From Bradyrhizobium sp. CB82 (GTDB taxonomy: Bacteria > Pseudomonadota > Alphaproteobacteria > Rhizobiales > Xanthobacteraceae): DNA of 64,000 nucleotides. Below, in pieces: positions 7,586 through 16,151 of the stretch. The translations under genes were made by a program, and so were the position numbers. The stretch lies in contig NZ_CP121650.1 of assembly GCF_029714405.1 (NCBI RefSeq), positions 4,841,001 through 4,905,000 of the forward strand, in the 5' to 3' direction. Numbering within the stretch: the first letter of the stretch is position 1; each line of letters begins with the position of its first letter. The notes beneath the pieces were generated by a model. The model saw only the letters and a program-made list of their open reading frames with translations. It searched no databases and was not told the origin of the DNA.

Positions 7586-8346
7586 CGCAACAGTTTCTCC
7601 GCATCGACATGGCCGATGGCTGCGCGCGGCGCCTCGGACATGCGACGGAGCAGACACGCCTTCGCGACGAAATCCGCCCCCCTCGCCCAGACGAGCGTGC
7701 TTACGTTGTCGCGTCGCGGAACTGGCTGTCAGCGGAAACCATCACCGCTGCTCTTGGAGTGGCGATCGGCCTGGCTTTCATCGCAAGCTTCATCTTAGCT
7801 CGCGACGCGCATTTGAGCGGGAAATTGATCGACAAGACGGCCGCCAAGGCATTGGTCGAGCGCATCATCGTCGCCGAGTCCAATGGTGACCCGAATATTA
7901 AGAACCGGCGGTCGAGCGCGACCGGTGCCGCCCAGTTCCTCGATGACACGTGGCTCGAAGCCGTCCGAAGGCACCGACGCGATCTGATCCAAGGGCGCAG
8001 CGACAAGGAGGTGTTGGACCTGCGGCGAAATCCCGAGCTTGCGCGAGAGATCACCACGCGGCTGGTCGAGGAATATGCCGCGATCCTCAACAATCGCGGT
8101 CTGCCGATCACGCCCGGTTCTCTCTACCTTGCCCATTTCGCGGGACCGGCGGGCGCCGTGGCGCTATTATCCGCCGCGGAAAATGCCGATGCGGCTTCCC
8201 TGATGGCCGCCGCTGACGCGACGGGACGGACCACACGCGATAAGCTGATCAACGCCAATCCGTTCCTCAAGGCACTGACGGTTGCCGACATCAAGGCGTG
8301 GGCAGATCGCAAGATGGCGGCGGGCAATTCGTCAGGGCGCTTGTGA
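7573..8346 (+). CDS. Membrane-anchored lytic transglycosylase (SLT domain)
   Basis: 257 residues. A charged N-terminal stretch is followed by one membrane helix (about 57-75, ITAALGVAIGLAFIASFIL) and a lysozyme-like domain. The SLT motif is AESNGDPN with catalytic Glu at about 102, then SSATGAAQFLDDTW, the usual G-AQF element. It would cleave peptidoglycan glycan strands to 1,6-anhydroMurNAc ends in the periplasm. The chosen ATG overlaps the upstream gene; an alternative Met lies 12 codons further in. The closest relatives in style are rhizobial orphan enzymes rather than secretion-system ones, and no secretion genes adjoin. Confidence 0.75.
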   Translation: MPDLAQQFLRIDMADGCARRLGHATEQTRLRDEIRPPRPDERAYVVASRNWLSAETITAALGVAIGLAFIASFILARDAHLSGKLIDKTAAKALVERIIVAESNGDPNIKNRRSSATGAAQFLDDTWLEAVRRHRRDLIQGRSDKEVLDLRRNPELAREITTRLVEEYAAILNNRGLPITPGSLYLAHFAGPAGAVALLSAAENADAASLMAAADATGRTTRDKLINANPFLKALTVADIKAWADRKMAAGNSSGRL

Positions 8347-8496
8347 GAGCCTTGGGGATCCGTCCGACGGCGAAAAGGAAGGCCTCCTCCACCGCGGCTT
8401 GAGGGCGTACCGAGCCCCAATCATAGTAAACCGATCCTTAACCTGCCGTCGGTATATTCGCCGGTGACCGTCCGATCAAAACGGGAGCAAACACAC

Positions 8497-9042
8497 ATGC
8501 CCGTCGAGATGCTTACTTACGCCGATCTTGGCGAAAGGCTAAAAATCTCCCCGGAAGCTGCAAGAGCGCTCGCCAAGCGACATCGACTGCCGCGCTCGCG
8601 TTCGAACGATGGCAAGACGCTGGTACATGTCGACCTCAGCGAGATCAGCCATTCTCCCATCGCGCGCGCATCCCAGGCCCCCGCCGGTCACCAGGTGGTC
8701 ACCGCCCTGAAGGAGCACATTGCAACGCTGCAGAGCGATCTCTTGGAGATGAAGGCAATCGCCGGCGGTCATCGGGCGGACTTCGAGAGAGAGTGTGATC
8801 GCACCAGCAAGCTCCTGGCGGAACTGCTGAAAGCGAATATTGAAACCACGGCAGCTCGAGAGAAAGCCGCCCACCTGGAGGGGAGACTGTCGACTGTAGG
8901 GCCGCCTTGGTGGCGGCGACTGACGGAGACTTTAACGCATATCCCGCTGGGCGCCGTTCGGCGGAGTTGGTCGTTGCCCAGTCAGGCAATCAATATCGTC
9001 GCGCGCGGAGAAGAAAAGCAGGACGTCGCGAGCGCGGTCTGA
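8497..9042 (+). CDS. HTH/coiled-coil protein, hypothetical
   Basis: 181 residues. The N-terminus (LTYADLGERLKISPEAARAL, then KRHRLPRSRSNDGKTLVHV) has the look of an excisionase/MerR-like winged helix. It is followed by a helical coiled coil (about 70-135) and a basic C-terminus with a Trp-Trp pair. Two such halves suggest a DNA-binding or mobilisation-associated protein; rhizobial genomes carry many of these with unknown roles. The ATG after ACACAC is preferred over an upstream GTG frame start because the HTH begins right after it. Confidence 0.65.
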   Translation: MPVEMLTYADLGERLKISPEAARALAKRHRLPRSRSNDGKTLVHVDLSEISHSPIARASQAPAGHQVVTALKEHIATLQSDLLEMKAIAGGHRADFERECDRTSKLLAELLKANIETTAAREKAAHLEGRLSTVGPPWWRRLTETLTHIPLGAVRRSWSLPSQAINIVARGEEKQDVASAV

Positions 9043-9194
9043 GAGCCGCGCCTCGCCCGCGGCGAGGACGGACAACATCCATCCGGCAGCGGCTTCATTG
9101 CGCGCAATGGTAGCGACCGGACCAACGCGTTATCGACAGGCGAGGGCCGGCGGCCAGAAGCGAACTGCCAAGGGGGTCCACGGCGTCAATCGCA

Positions 9195-9368
9195 TTATGG
9201 CATCATCGCCATTGCCGAGAGGTCGCTTGCCGAGAAGCTTGGGCCGCCCGACGCGAAATAGATGGCGACGAGTGCGATCACGGCAAATGCCGCATAACCA
9301 AGAATAATCGAACCGTCGTAGCTACGAACCAGGGACGGCATGGGCGCTGAACGATGTGCAATGTCCAT
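9195..9368 (-). CDS. Small membrane protein
   Basis: 57 residues: a polar N-terminus (MDIAHRSAPMPSLVRSYDG), one membrane helix (about 20-40, LGYAAFAVIALVAIYFASG) and a Ser/Ala/Met-rich tail. AGGAAA precedes the ATG with spacing 6, which decides this start over an upstream Met. Function unknown. Confidence 0.6.
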   Translation of the reverse strand: MDIAHRSAPMPSLVRSYDGSIILGYAAFAVIALVAIYFASGGPSFSASDLSAMAMMP

Positions 9369-9643
9369 GAGCAATTTCCTATTCGAAAAGCGCTTCATTG
9401 CGCGGCATGATCTTAGGATTGGTCTGTAAGACCGCTGTGAAGTGCTTCACAGCACGGGTCCTCACATTGTCGTCAGAGAATTGAAGCCGTCCGCGGCCGG
9501 GGGCGACGCCCGAGCGCTTCGCGTTGCCTTCGGTGTCTTGGAATGCTCGCCTTTCGTCCAATGACGAGCCCTGTCTGTGCCTGGCGCCAATTGCCCCAAG
9601 CCGATGGTTGCCAGCATCGAAAGCGACGAGTGCAGATCCGTTC

Positions 9644-9859
9644 CTACCGCTGCAGCAGCGAGAGCAGCCGTTGTCGGTCTTGCTGGCGCTGCTGCTGGCT
9701 CTCGCGCATTATCTCCAGTTCGGCCTGGGCGCTGCTGGCATCTTGATGTTGCCGTTTCAGGTCAACGATCAGCGCCTCCTGCTCGGCGAGCCGCAGCTCT
9801 GCTTCGACGACATTGCGCTCCAGCTGCCTCAGCTCATCCAAGAGTGCTTCGTTAAACAT
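9644..9859 (-). CDS. Small coiled-coil protein
   Basis: 71 residues from MFNEALLDELRQLERNVVEA to the C-terminus, almost entirely heptad-like and Gln/Glu/Arg rich (SQQQRQQDRQRLLSLLQR). A single long helix able to dimerise is expected. Comparable short coiled-coil proteins occur in Bradyrhizobium. No partner is evident. Confidence 0.6.
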   Translation of the reverse strand: MFNEALLDELRQLERNVVEAELRLAEQEALIVDLKRQHQDASSAQAELEIMRESQQQRQQDRQRLLSLLQR

Positions 9860-10341
9860 GGACCAAGCACCATCACCCCGCACGAAAGCAGAAGTAGAAA
9901 CGGCCCCAGCACAACCCTAAATGCCGGGGCCGTTGGAGGTTGCTTGGCGTATTTGGGTGGACCAAGCCGAGCGAGCCTAGCCTGGTCGGAAATTTTGTTA
10001 TGTCCAATTTTGCACCGAGGAACTGGTTCAAATTTGCCGACTTTTCCTGACTGGATTCGCTTCTCGCCGGACAGACGGTGGTCGCAGCTTGAGAGTTGGC
10101 TGCGGAGTCATTTCAGCACGGCGTTAGGTCGGCGAGCTTTCGATACTGAGGGCCGCCACTGGGGCAGGCTTTGCGCGAGCCGTGGACCTTCGGCCTGAAC
10201 TTGGGACTTCACGGGCTTCAACGTTCACTTCTGAACAGAAACGACCTTAGGCGGCTGCCAACGCTAACCATAACTGCGACCGAGGCTTGATTAGACATAT
10301 CCTAAAACTTACAGTTGCGCCTTTCAGTATGGAATATTTTG
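9860..10341. other. Intergenic interval with one hairpin
   Basis: A 9-bp perfect stem AACGGCCCC (9899-9907) / GGGGCCGTT (9926-9934) with an 18-nt loop lies upstream of the leftward coiled-coil gene. It has only a modest T-rich flank on the minus strand. The rest holds no supported gene. Confidence 0.4.
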
Positions 10342-10545
10342 ATGATGGTCCGCTTACCCATAGTCGCGGTCATCTCGCCCGACGGGGGAAGGTCATACTG
10401 GGTTGCGGCGGTCGAACCTGAGAAGGCGACCGAAGCAGTCGCGCTGGTCGTCGGCGACGGGCACAATACTAGGCTCTTGCAGCACCGCCTGCGCGTGAAA
10501 TCAGATGCGCTTCGACCAGGCGAAGTCCGCCGGCTCGGGCTCTAA
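10342..10545 (+). CDS. Small hypothetical protein
   Basis: 67 residues (MMVRLPIVAVISPDGGRSYW, then EKATEAVALVVGDG and RLRVKSDALRPGEVRRL). Likely a small soluble alpha/beta protein. Either of two adjacent Met codons may be the start; the ribosome site is weak. No family recognised. Confidence 0.5.
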   Translation: MMVRLPIVAVISPDGGRSYWVAAVEPEKATEAVALVVGDGHNTRLLQHRLRVKSDALRPGEVRRLGL

Positions 10546-10689
10546 CCAGAAACCTACCCACTAAGGGCATTCATCTCCCTCAAAAGAGCCGCCTTCCGGG
10601 TTCCACGCCGGTCTATTTATCTTGTCACCCACATTGGCGGGGTGAGATCGGGCGCTCTCGCTGCCGTCCCTTGGAGGGGAGTCGTGCGG

Positions 10690-10974
10690 ATGACCCGCTA
10701 CTTCTTTCACGTTCACAACGGCATTTCCGTGTTCGACGACGTCGGGCTGGAGCTTCCCGATATCGAAGCTGCGGAAGCAGCGGCGATCGAATTGAGCGGC
10801 CAAATTCTCAACGATGGGCCAGACGGTCCGTTGTGGCAGAACAACAAATGGCGCGTCGAGGTTACCGATGGCCCCGGGATCCTCGGCCAGACTTTCCTCG
10901 TCGTTCAGTTTTCAATCACGCGCCCAGCGACCAACCCTACCGCGGCGGCAGGCAGAAGTTTGCGATCAAGGTGA
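10690..10974 (+). CDS. DUF6894-like protein
   Basis: 94 residues opening MTRYFFHVHNGISVFDDVG, then LELPDIEAAEAAAIELSGQI and WRVEVTDGPG. This is the YFFHxxxG...D..G.EL.D...A pattern of the short DUF6894 family, frequent in rhizobia and with no known function. The ATG lies downstream of a GGAGGGG ribosome site; a GTG two codons upstream is an alternative. The usual family ending (V-D-E/G-V-L) is replaced by a basic tail, so the C-terminus may have been altered. Confidence 0.7.
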   Translation: MTRYFFHVHNGISVFDDVGLELPDIEAAEAAAIELSGQILNDGPDGPLWQNNKWRVEVTDGPGILGQTFLVVQFSITRPATNPTAAAGRSLRSR

Positions 10975-11027
10975 AGAACCGCGCCCATTCGCCTTTGAAT
11001 ACGAGGTCGCGGCAGCGCTCGAATGAA

Positions 11028-11169
11028 CGGCCCGAGCCGGAAGGCGAGCTGAGGCCGCAGGAGTTCGCACCGCCTTCTGTCATGGTACCAGGCTGGACCG
11101 AAGCAGCAGACGAACGCGGCCCATTGCCACTTGTTCCCGGTCGCCGTGAACAAGCAAGGAGTACCTCCG
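11028..11169 (-). repeat. Copy 2 of the ~145-bp element
   Basis: Matches 3326-3470 over most of its length, including the Shine-Dalgarno (here CGGAGGT, complement of 11163-11169), the CGAACGCGGCCCATT-like block and the region around the short frame's stop. Its terminal hairpin is weaker than in copy 1 and lacks the T stretch. Confidence 0.65.
11080..11157 (-). CDS. Candidate 25-aa peptide within repeat copy 2
   Basis: A TTG start 5 nt after GGAGGT opens a 25-codon frame reading MLVHGDREQVAMGRVR, then LLLRSSLVP. The first 16 residues match copy 1 with three substitutions, and small indels shift the frame after that. Whether it is translated is not known. Confidence 0.35.
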   Translation of the reverse strand: MLVHGDREQVAMGRVRLLLRSSLVP

Positions 11170-11259
11170 TTGAGGGCGCGGCAAAGTGGTCTCTTCACAC
11201 GCGGGGGAAGATTCGGAGGATGGCTTCGAACGACCGTGCAAATTGCAGTGGGGAAACCA

Positions 11260-11727
11260 ATGCCGCTCGCGCTTATCGAAACCGATCATTGCAATGTAGA
11301 TGATCTCAAGCCGTCGCCCATCGAGCCATCCTGGGTCATCGAAGGCAATCCGGAAGCACACTCGCGCCTTTTGTCGACGAGCGCATGCAACACCGCCAAG
11401 ACCCTGATCTGGTCCTGTACCGGAGGTCGGTTCAACTGGTACTATGATTTGGACGAGACGGTGGTGATCCTCGAAGGATCGATCGTGCTTGAGAGCGCGG
11501 GCATGCCGCCGAAGCGCTATGGCGTTGGTGACGTCATCTTCTTCCGCAAAGGTGCGCACGCCAAATGGCATGTCGAGGGCTACGTGAAGAAGGTTGCCTT
11601 CTGCCGGCTGCACAATCCGTTCCCGCTCGGTTTTGCCATCCGCGCGGTCAACAGGCTCAAGTCCCTCATCAAGCGAAATAGCCCGGTCCGTCGAACCACC
11701 GAGGCGTCGCTTTCGAGTGCGAGGTAG
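11260..11727 (+). CDS. Cupin-domain protein
   Basis: 155 residues. A single-domain cupin of the cupin_3/DUF861 type: GGRFNWYYDLDETVVILEGS supplies the first cupin motif, and YGVGDVIFFRKGAHAKWHV the second with its G-D-V..G..W pattern. A basic tail follows. The family binds metal or small ligands in a double-stranded beta-helix; the substrate is unknown. The ATG after GTGGGGAAACCA is chosen because the domain starts shortly after it. It stands alone between the repeat element and the converging IclR gene. Confidence 0.7.
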   Translation: MPLALIETDHCNVDDLKPSPIEPSWVIEGNPEAHSRLLSTSACNTAKTLIWSCTGGRFNWYYDLDETVVILEGSIVLESAGMPPKRYGVGDVIFFRKGAHAKWHVEGYVKKVAFCRLHNPFPLGFAIRAVNRLKSLIKRNSPVRRTTEASLSSAR

Positions 11728-11848
11728 TTGGCCCGCCAACGCAAACCCGCGGGCCTCGTGTTCATCGGCTCGCGGCGCCAATCGCCATCTTGTCGTCAAA
11801 GGCAGTTCTTCACCGGGCGTGCCTCGACCGCCGCTTTTGCGGGCGATC

Positions 11849-12667
11849 TCAATACGAGCCGGCCTGTAGCCCCGGCCTGCGCAAGGCTGCGTCGAACGGG
11901 TTAATCTTCGGCGCAAGCGCCTCTGCCTCGCGCCGGAGCACCTGGACCACAGTCGGCAAGCGCTCGGCGTTGAGCCGCTCGAGCGTGGTACCGATGCTGA
12001 TTGCGGCGAGCGGTCGCCGCTCGCGATCGAGAATCGGTACGGCAACCCCAGCCATGTCCGGCAGAAGCCCCGAGCCGCGCGCAGCAAAGCCGCTTTTCCG
12101 CACCCGCTCGATTTCATTGCGGAAGAACACTTCGTCGAACAGGCCGAAATGCAGGAGGCGCGGCAGGTTGAAGCGGATCACCTCTTCACGTTCCGCTTCC
12201 GGCAAGTGGGCGAGGATTGCCATGCTGCCTTGGCCGACGCCAAGGATCACCTTGCCGCCGACGTCGTTGGTGAAGGAGCGGATCGGTACCGGCCCCTCGC
12301 AGCGGTCGAGACAGACCGCATCGTATCCGCTGCGTACCAGCAGGAACACGGTGTCGCCTAACGCCGCGGACAGCCGCAACAGCACAGGTCGGCAAATGTC
12401 GCGCAGATTGCTCGGATTCCCCGCTCGGGCCGCAAGCGAAAAGAATTCGATACTCAGCCGGTAGTACTTGCTGCGCGCATCCTGCTCGACCATGCCTTCA
12501 TCGATCAGCATGCGCAGCAGCCGATGCGCCGAGGCCGGGGTCAGTCCGGCCGTTTGGGCCGCATGCGTCAGCCGCGCCCCCTCGCCGCCACTCGCAGCCA
12601 ACGCACGCAGCAATGCAACGGCGCGCGGTAGACTACCGGAAGGTCCGTTCCCGAAGGCGTCGTCCAT
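11849..12667 (-). CDS. IclR-family transcriptional regulator
   Basis: 272 residues. The N-terminal winged helix (SLPRAVALLRALAASGGEGA, then AGLTPASAHRLLRMLIDEGMV) is followed by the IclR effector-binding domain. This has VCLDRCEGPVPIR, the VGQGSMAILAHLPEAEREEV core and the PDMAGVAVPILDRERRPLAAI strand region typical of the family. It is transcribed away from the importer/oxidase operon, so it probably controls that operon in response to its substrate or a breakdown product. Three Met codons are possible starts; the one closest to the HTH is used and upstream ones would add 7 or 24 residues. Confidence 0.9.
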   Translation of the reverse strand: MDDAFGNGPSGSLPRAVALLRALAASGGEGARLTHAAQTAGLTPASAHRLLRMLIDEGMVEQDARSKYYRLSIEFFSLAARAGNPSNLRDICRPVLLRLSAALGDTVFLLVRSGYDAVCLDRCEGPVPIRSFTNDVGGKVILGVGQGSMAILAHLPEAEREEVIRFNLPRLLHFGLFDEVFFRNEIERVRKSGFAARGSGLLPDMAGVAVPILDRERRPLAAISIGTTLERLNAERLPTVVQVLRREAEALAPKINPFDAALRRPGLQAGSY

Positions 12668-12755
12668 CAGTGAAAATATTCCGTGCATAGGGAACGGGGA
12701 TATTACACATAATGGAAAAATAGGGCCAGCTCTTTGCACATATCGGAATACGGCA

Positions 12756-12785
12756 TTGACACGACTGAAATCAACGACCTGAATA
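12756..12785 (+). promoter_or_regulatory. Candidate sigma-70 promoter of the importer/oxidase operon
   Basis: TTGACA (12756-12761), an 18-nt spacer and TGAATA (12780-12785). A transcript start near 12792 would fall after the upstream GTG codon at 12790 and before ATG 12820, supporting the ATG as the ATPase start. Confidence 0.5.
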
Positions 12786-12819
12786 GAGGGTGACGTCCTC
12801 GCTCTGGCAGTCCCGTCCC

Positions 12820-13815
12820 ATGCGCGAACCGGTCTTGCGTGTCGAAGATCTTCGAGCCGAATTTCGCATTGGCGCGGAATGGTATCCGGCCGTCGACGAC
12901 GTCTCCTTCGCGCTCGACCGCAATGAGACGCTGGCCCTGGTCGGCGAGTCCGGGTGTGGCAAGTCGGTGACGGCCCTCTCCATCATGGGTCTTGTGCCGC
13001 AGCCGCAGGGCCGCGTGTCGGCGGGCCGCATCTTGCTCGACGGAACGGATCTACGATCGCTCGATGAGACAGGGTTCGAAGCTCTGCGCGGCGACCGCAT
13101 GACGATGATCTTCCAGGAGCCGATGACGAGCCTGAATCCGGTGATGAGCATCGGGACGCAGGTCGCCGAGGCGCTGCGCATCCATCGCGGCCTGTCGCGC
13201 GCGGACGCGGAGGCGAAGGCGCTCGCCGTACTCGAGGAAGTGAAAATTCCGTCCGCAAAGCAGCGCTTCCACGATTATCCGCATCAATTCTCAGGCGGCA
13301 TGCGCCAGCGCGTGATGATCGCGATGGCGCTCGCTTGCGAGCCGATGCTGTTGCTTGCCGACGAGCCAACGACCGCCCTCGACGTGACGATCCAGGCCCA
13401 GGTGCTCGGGCTGCTCGCCGACTTGAAGGCACGGCACGGCATGACCATGCTGTTCATCACGCATAATCTCGGCGTCGTTGCCCAGATCGCCGATCGCGTT
13501 GCCGTCATGTATGCGGGCCAGATCGTCGAGGAAGCGCCCGTGCACGAGATCTTCACAAAGCCGGCCCACCCGTATACGCGCGCGCTGTTTTCGGCGATCC
13601 CGCGTATGGATCGTGACGAGCAGACGCTCGCCGCGATTCCGGGTCGTGTGCCACCCTTGAACGACATGCCGAAGGGGTGCCGCTTCGCGCCGCGATGCCC
13701 ATTGCGCCGCGCCGGATGCGAGGCGCCGCAAGTTCTGGCCGCCGCCGCCCCGCTGCATCTCGCGCGCTGTCACGTTGCAACCAGCACTCTCGCCAAGGAG
13801 CTTGCTCGTGCTTGA
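12820..13815 (+). CDS. Dipeptide/opine-type ABC transporter ATPase (DppD-like)
   Basis: 331 residues. Walker A GESGCGKS at 42-49, signature FSGGMRQRV, Walker B LLADEPTTALD and the switch His (FITHNLG). It ends in the oligopeptide-transporter C-terminal domain with CRFAPRCPLRRAGC. It energises substrate import together with the second ATPase at the end of the operon. It is the first gene; the next gene starts 8 nt before its stop. The ATG is preferred over a GTG 10 codons upstream because that GTG lacks a spaced ribosome site and precedes the likely transcript start. Confidence 0.93.
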   Translation: MREPVLRVEDLRAEFRIGAEWYPAVDDVSFALDRNETLALVGESGCGKSVTALSIMGLVPQPQGRVSAGRILLDGTDLRSLDETGFEALRGDRMTMIFQEPMTSLNPVMSIGTQVAEALRIHRGLSRADAEAKALAVLEEVKIPSAKQRFHDYPHQFSGGMRQRVMIAMALACEPMLLLADEPTTALDVTIQAQVLGLLADLKARHGMTMLFITHNLGVVAQIADRVAVMYAGQIVEEAPVHEIFTKPAHPYTRALFSAIPRMDRDEQTLAAIPGRVPPLNDMPKGCRFAPRCPLRRAGCEAPQVLAAAAPLHLARCHVATSTLAKELARA

Positions 13816-14503
13816 GGCGACTGGTCGGGTCGTGATGGTCTCCGGTGCCTCCCGCGGGATCGGCCGCGCCGTGGTGGAGCGCCTGGTCGCTGGCGGCTAT
13901 CGCGTCTCGGCAGCCGTGCGCGATCCGCGCGGACTGGTCGGATCCGACCGACTGAAGCTGCATCATTACGACGCGGAATCACTGCCCTCGGCGGAAGCCT
14001 GGATTGAGGCAACGATCGAGCATTTCGGTCGGCTCGACGGCCTGATCAACGCGGCAGGAATCAATCCGGAAGCTGATCTCACCGACCCCGACGAGTCGGC
14101 GCTCGACGCCATGATGCTGATCAACGTCAAGGCGCCCATGCGACTCATTCGCCTCGCGCTCCCGCATCTGGCGAAGAGCGGCGAAGGACGGGTGATCAAC
14201 ATTGCTTCGATGTCAGGCAAGCGTGTCCGCAATCCCAACGTCGGCTATGCGATGAGCAAGTTCGCGCTGCTCGCACTCACCCATGCCGTGCGGCAATACG
14301 GCTGGGACCACGGCATTCGTGCGACCGCGATCTGCCCGAGCTTTGTTGCGACCGACATGACTGCGCATGTCACCAAATGGCCGCGTGATAAAATGAGCGA
14401 TCCAAGCGACATCGCCGAACTGATCGCGACGGTCCTGCGCCTACCCAACACGGCGACCATCGCGGAGCTGCTGGTCAATTGCCGGCTGGAGGACATGCTA
14501 TGA
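13808..14503 (+). CDS. Short-chain dehydrogenase/reductase
   Basis: 231 residues. Classical SDR: cofactor motif SGASRGIG (12-19), INAAG (80-84), catalytic Ser at about 134 (NIASMSG) and YAMSK (Tyr147, Lys151). GTG start with AGGAG 7 nt upstream, overlapping the ATPase stop. It probably reduces or oxidises a carbonyl or hydroxyl on the imported compound or its cleavage product with NAD(P). Its position between transporter and oxidase genes makes it part of the same pathway; the exact substrate cannot be told. Confidence 0.88.
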   Translation: MLEATGRVVMVSGASRGIGRAVVERLVAGGYRVSAAVRDPRGLVGSDRLKLHHYDAESLPSAEAWIEATIEHFGRLDGLINAAGINPEADLTDPDESALDAMMLINVKAPMRLIRLALPHLAKSGEGRVINIASMSGKRVRNPNVGYAMSKFALLALTHAVRQYGWDHGIRATAICPSFVATDMTAHVTKWPRDKMSDPSDIAELIATVLRLPNTATIAELLVNCRLEDML

Positions 14504-14784
14504 GACTGCGACGCCTGGCGGAAACGGACCGGCCGGCCCTGTCATTCATGCTCGACGGCGCTCCCGCGGCCGCACTCGAGGGCGACACCCTGCTCACGGC
14601 CATTCTCGCGCACGACGGCCACCTGCGCGCGAGTGAATTCGGCGATGGCCTTCGTGCGGGCTTCTGCCTGATGGGGGCATGCGAGGATTGCTGGGTGAAC
14701 GTCGAGGGTCTCGGCCGCGTGCGCGCCTGCACGACCCCGATAACCGACGGCCTGCGCGTGTCGCGCAGCATGGTGCAGCCATGA
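14500..14784 (+). CDS. (2Fe-2S)-binding small subunit, HcnA/opine-oxidase type
   Basis: 94 residues with a plant-ferredoxin-like cluster: Cys56, Cys61, Cys64 and Cys77 in the C-x4-C-x2-C-x12-C pattern of the Fer2_4 family. Such small subunits are found with two flavoproteins in hydrogen cyanide synthase (HcnA), opine oxidases and some D-amino-acid or hydroxyproline dehydrogenases. There they transfer electrons from the oxidised amine to the respiratory chain. It overlaps the genes on both sides by 4 nt (ATGA), indicating translational coupling and a stoichiometric complex. Confidence 0.88.
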   Translation: MRLRRLAETDRPALSFMLDGAPAAALEGDTLLTAILAHDGHLRASEFGDGLRAGFCLMGACEDCWVNVEGLGRVRACTTPITDGLRVSRSMVQP

Positions 14785-16151
14785 GCGTCGTTATCGTCGG
14801 CGCTGGTCCGGCTGGCACGCGCGCGGCCGAGGTTCTTGTCGGCGCAGGCCTGCGCCCGATCGTGATCGACGAAGCCCCGGACAGCGGCGGACGCATCTAT
14901 CAACGCCAGCCCGCCGGATTCCATCGTACGGCGCGCGCCCTATACGGCTTCGAGGCCCCAAAGGCCCAGGCCATTCACGACAGCTTCGACAGGCTGCGCC
15001 CTGCGATCGACTTCCGACCTCGGTCGCTTGCATGGAACCTGCGGTCCGGCGTGGTCGACACCATCTGCGATGGAAAGGCCAGCGCAGTGCCTTTCGAGCA
15101 GACAATTCTTTGCACCGGCGCGATGGACCGGGTGATCCCACTGCCGGGCTGGACGCTGCCGGGCGTCTTCACTCTGGGTGGGTCGCAGATTTCCTTGAAG
15201 GCGCAGGGCTGCGCCATTGGCGCGCAGGTCGCCTTTGTCGGGACGGGCCCCCTGCTCTATCTCGTCGCCTATCAATATGCCCGCGCCGGCGCGCAGGTTG
15301 CGGCCGTGCTCGACACGACACCATTCACCACCAAGGCGCGCCAGGCGTTCGGGCTGATGCATGGCGGTGCAACCTTCGCCAAAGGCCTCTACTACATCGC
15401 GTGGCTGCGTGCGCACGGCATCCCCCTCGCCGAGGGCGTGACCCCGCTCGCGATCGAGGGTAACCGCCAGGTTGAATCGGTGAGCTGGCGGGACGCGCGG
15501 GGCACCCGGCGCGAAGCGGCAGTCGATGCCGTCGCAGTCGGCTGGGGGCTGAAGCCGGAGGCGCAGCTCGCCGATCTTGCTGGCGTGCCGTTCGACTTTG
15601 ATCCAGTGCAGCACAATTGGGTGCCGCGCCAAGAACCCACCGGCCGAACATCCGTCGAAGGCGTGTTCCTCGCCGGCGATGGCAGCGGGATTCGCGGTGC
15701 GGATCTCGCCGAGGCGGCCGGCGCACGCGCCGCCTGGGCCGTAGTGGCGGCCCGCGGCTTGCCCGTCGATGCGTCTGCAGTGGCACGCCTCGATGCGACG
15801 CTGACGGCTGGCGCCAGCTTCCGCGCCGCACTGGAGCGGGCATTTCCATTTCCGGCAAAACTCGCGGCGGACATGACCGACGATACGATCCTTTGCCGTT
15901 GCGAGGCGATCACTGTGGGCGATCTGCGCGCGGCTGCGAACGAGGCATCGGCGACGCTTGCGCCGTCGGAGGTCAACCGGGCCAAGGCCCTCACCCGTGT
16001 CGGCATGGGGCGCTGCCAGGGGCGCGTCTGCGGCGCAGCAGCGGCCGAGGTGCTGGCAGCCACGCTTTCCTGCCCGGTGGAGCAAGTCGGCCGCCTGCGC
16101 GGACAGCCACCGGTCAAGCCGATTCCCATCCTTCCCGCGGAGGCCGCATGA
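14781..16151 (+). CDS. FAD/NAD(P)-binding oxidoreductase with BFD-type Fe-S domain, HcnB/OoxA-like
   Basis: 456 residues. An N-terminal dinucleotide fold (VGAGPAG, 6-12) and a second nucleotide-binding motif (VAFVGTGP) in the middle indicate a pyridine-nucleotide-disulfide-oxidoreductase-type subunit. The C-terminus holds a BFD-like [2Fe-2S] motif: Cys372-x-Cys374, Cys412 and Cys417. This domain order is that of the alpha subunit of opine oxidases and HcnB. It overlaps neighbours by 4 nt. It would pass electrons between the amine-oxidising subunit and the small ferredoxin-like subunit. Which amine is oxidised is not shown by the sequence. Confidence 0.88.
   Translation: MSVVIVGAGPAGTRAAEVLVGAGLRPIVIDEAPDSGGRIYQRQPAGFHRTARALYGFEAPKAQAIHDSFDRLRPAIDFRPRSLAWNLRSGVVDTICDGKASAVPFEQTILCTGAMDRVIPLPGWTLPGVFTLGGSQISLKAQGCAIGAQVAFVGTGPLLYLVAYQYARAGAQVAAVLDTTPFTTKARQAFGLMHGGATFAKGLYYIAWLRAHGIPLAEGVTPLAIEGNRQVESVSWRDARGTRREAAVDAVAVGWGLKPEAQLADLAGVPFDFDPVQHNWVPRQEPTGRTSVEGVFLAGDGSGIRGADLAEAAGARAAWAVVAARGLPVDASAVARLDATLTAGASFRAALERAFPFPAKLAADMTDDTILCRCEAITVGDLRAAANEASATLAPSEVNRAKALTRVGMGRCQGRVCGAAAAEVLAATLSCPVEQVGRLRGQPPVKPIPILPAEAA

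Noticed and set aside
9379..9561. 60-aa leftward frame between two small genes
   Set aside because: Protein-like end (PKIMPRNEALFE) but no clear ribosome site and no family; too weak to list as a gene.
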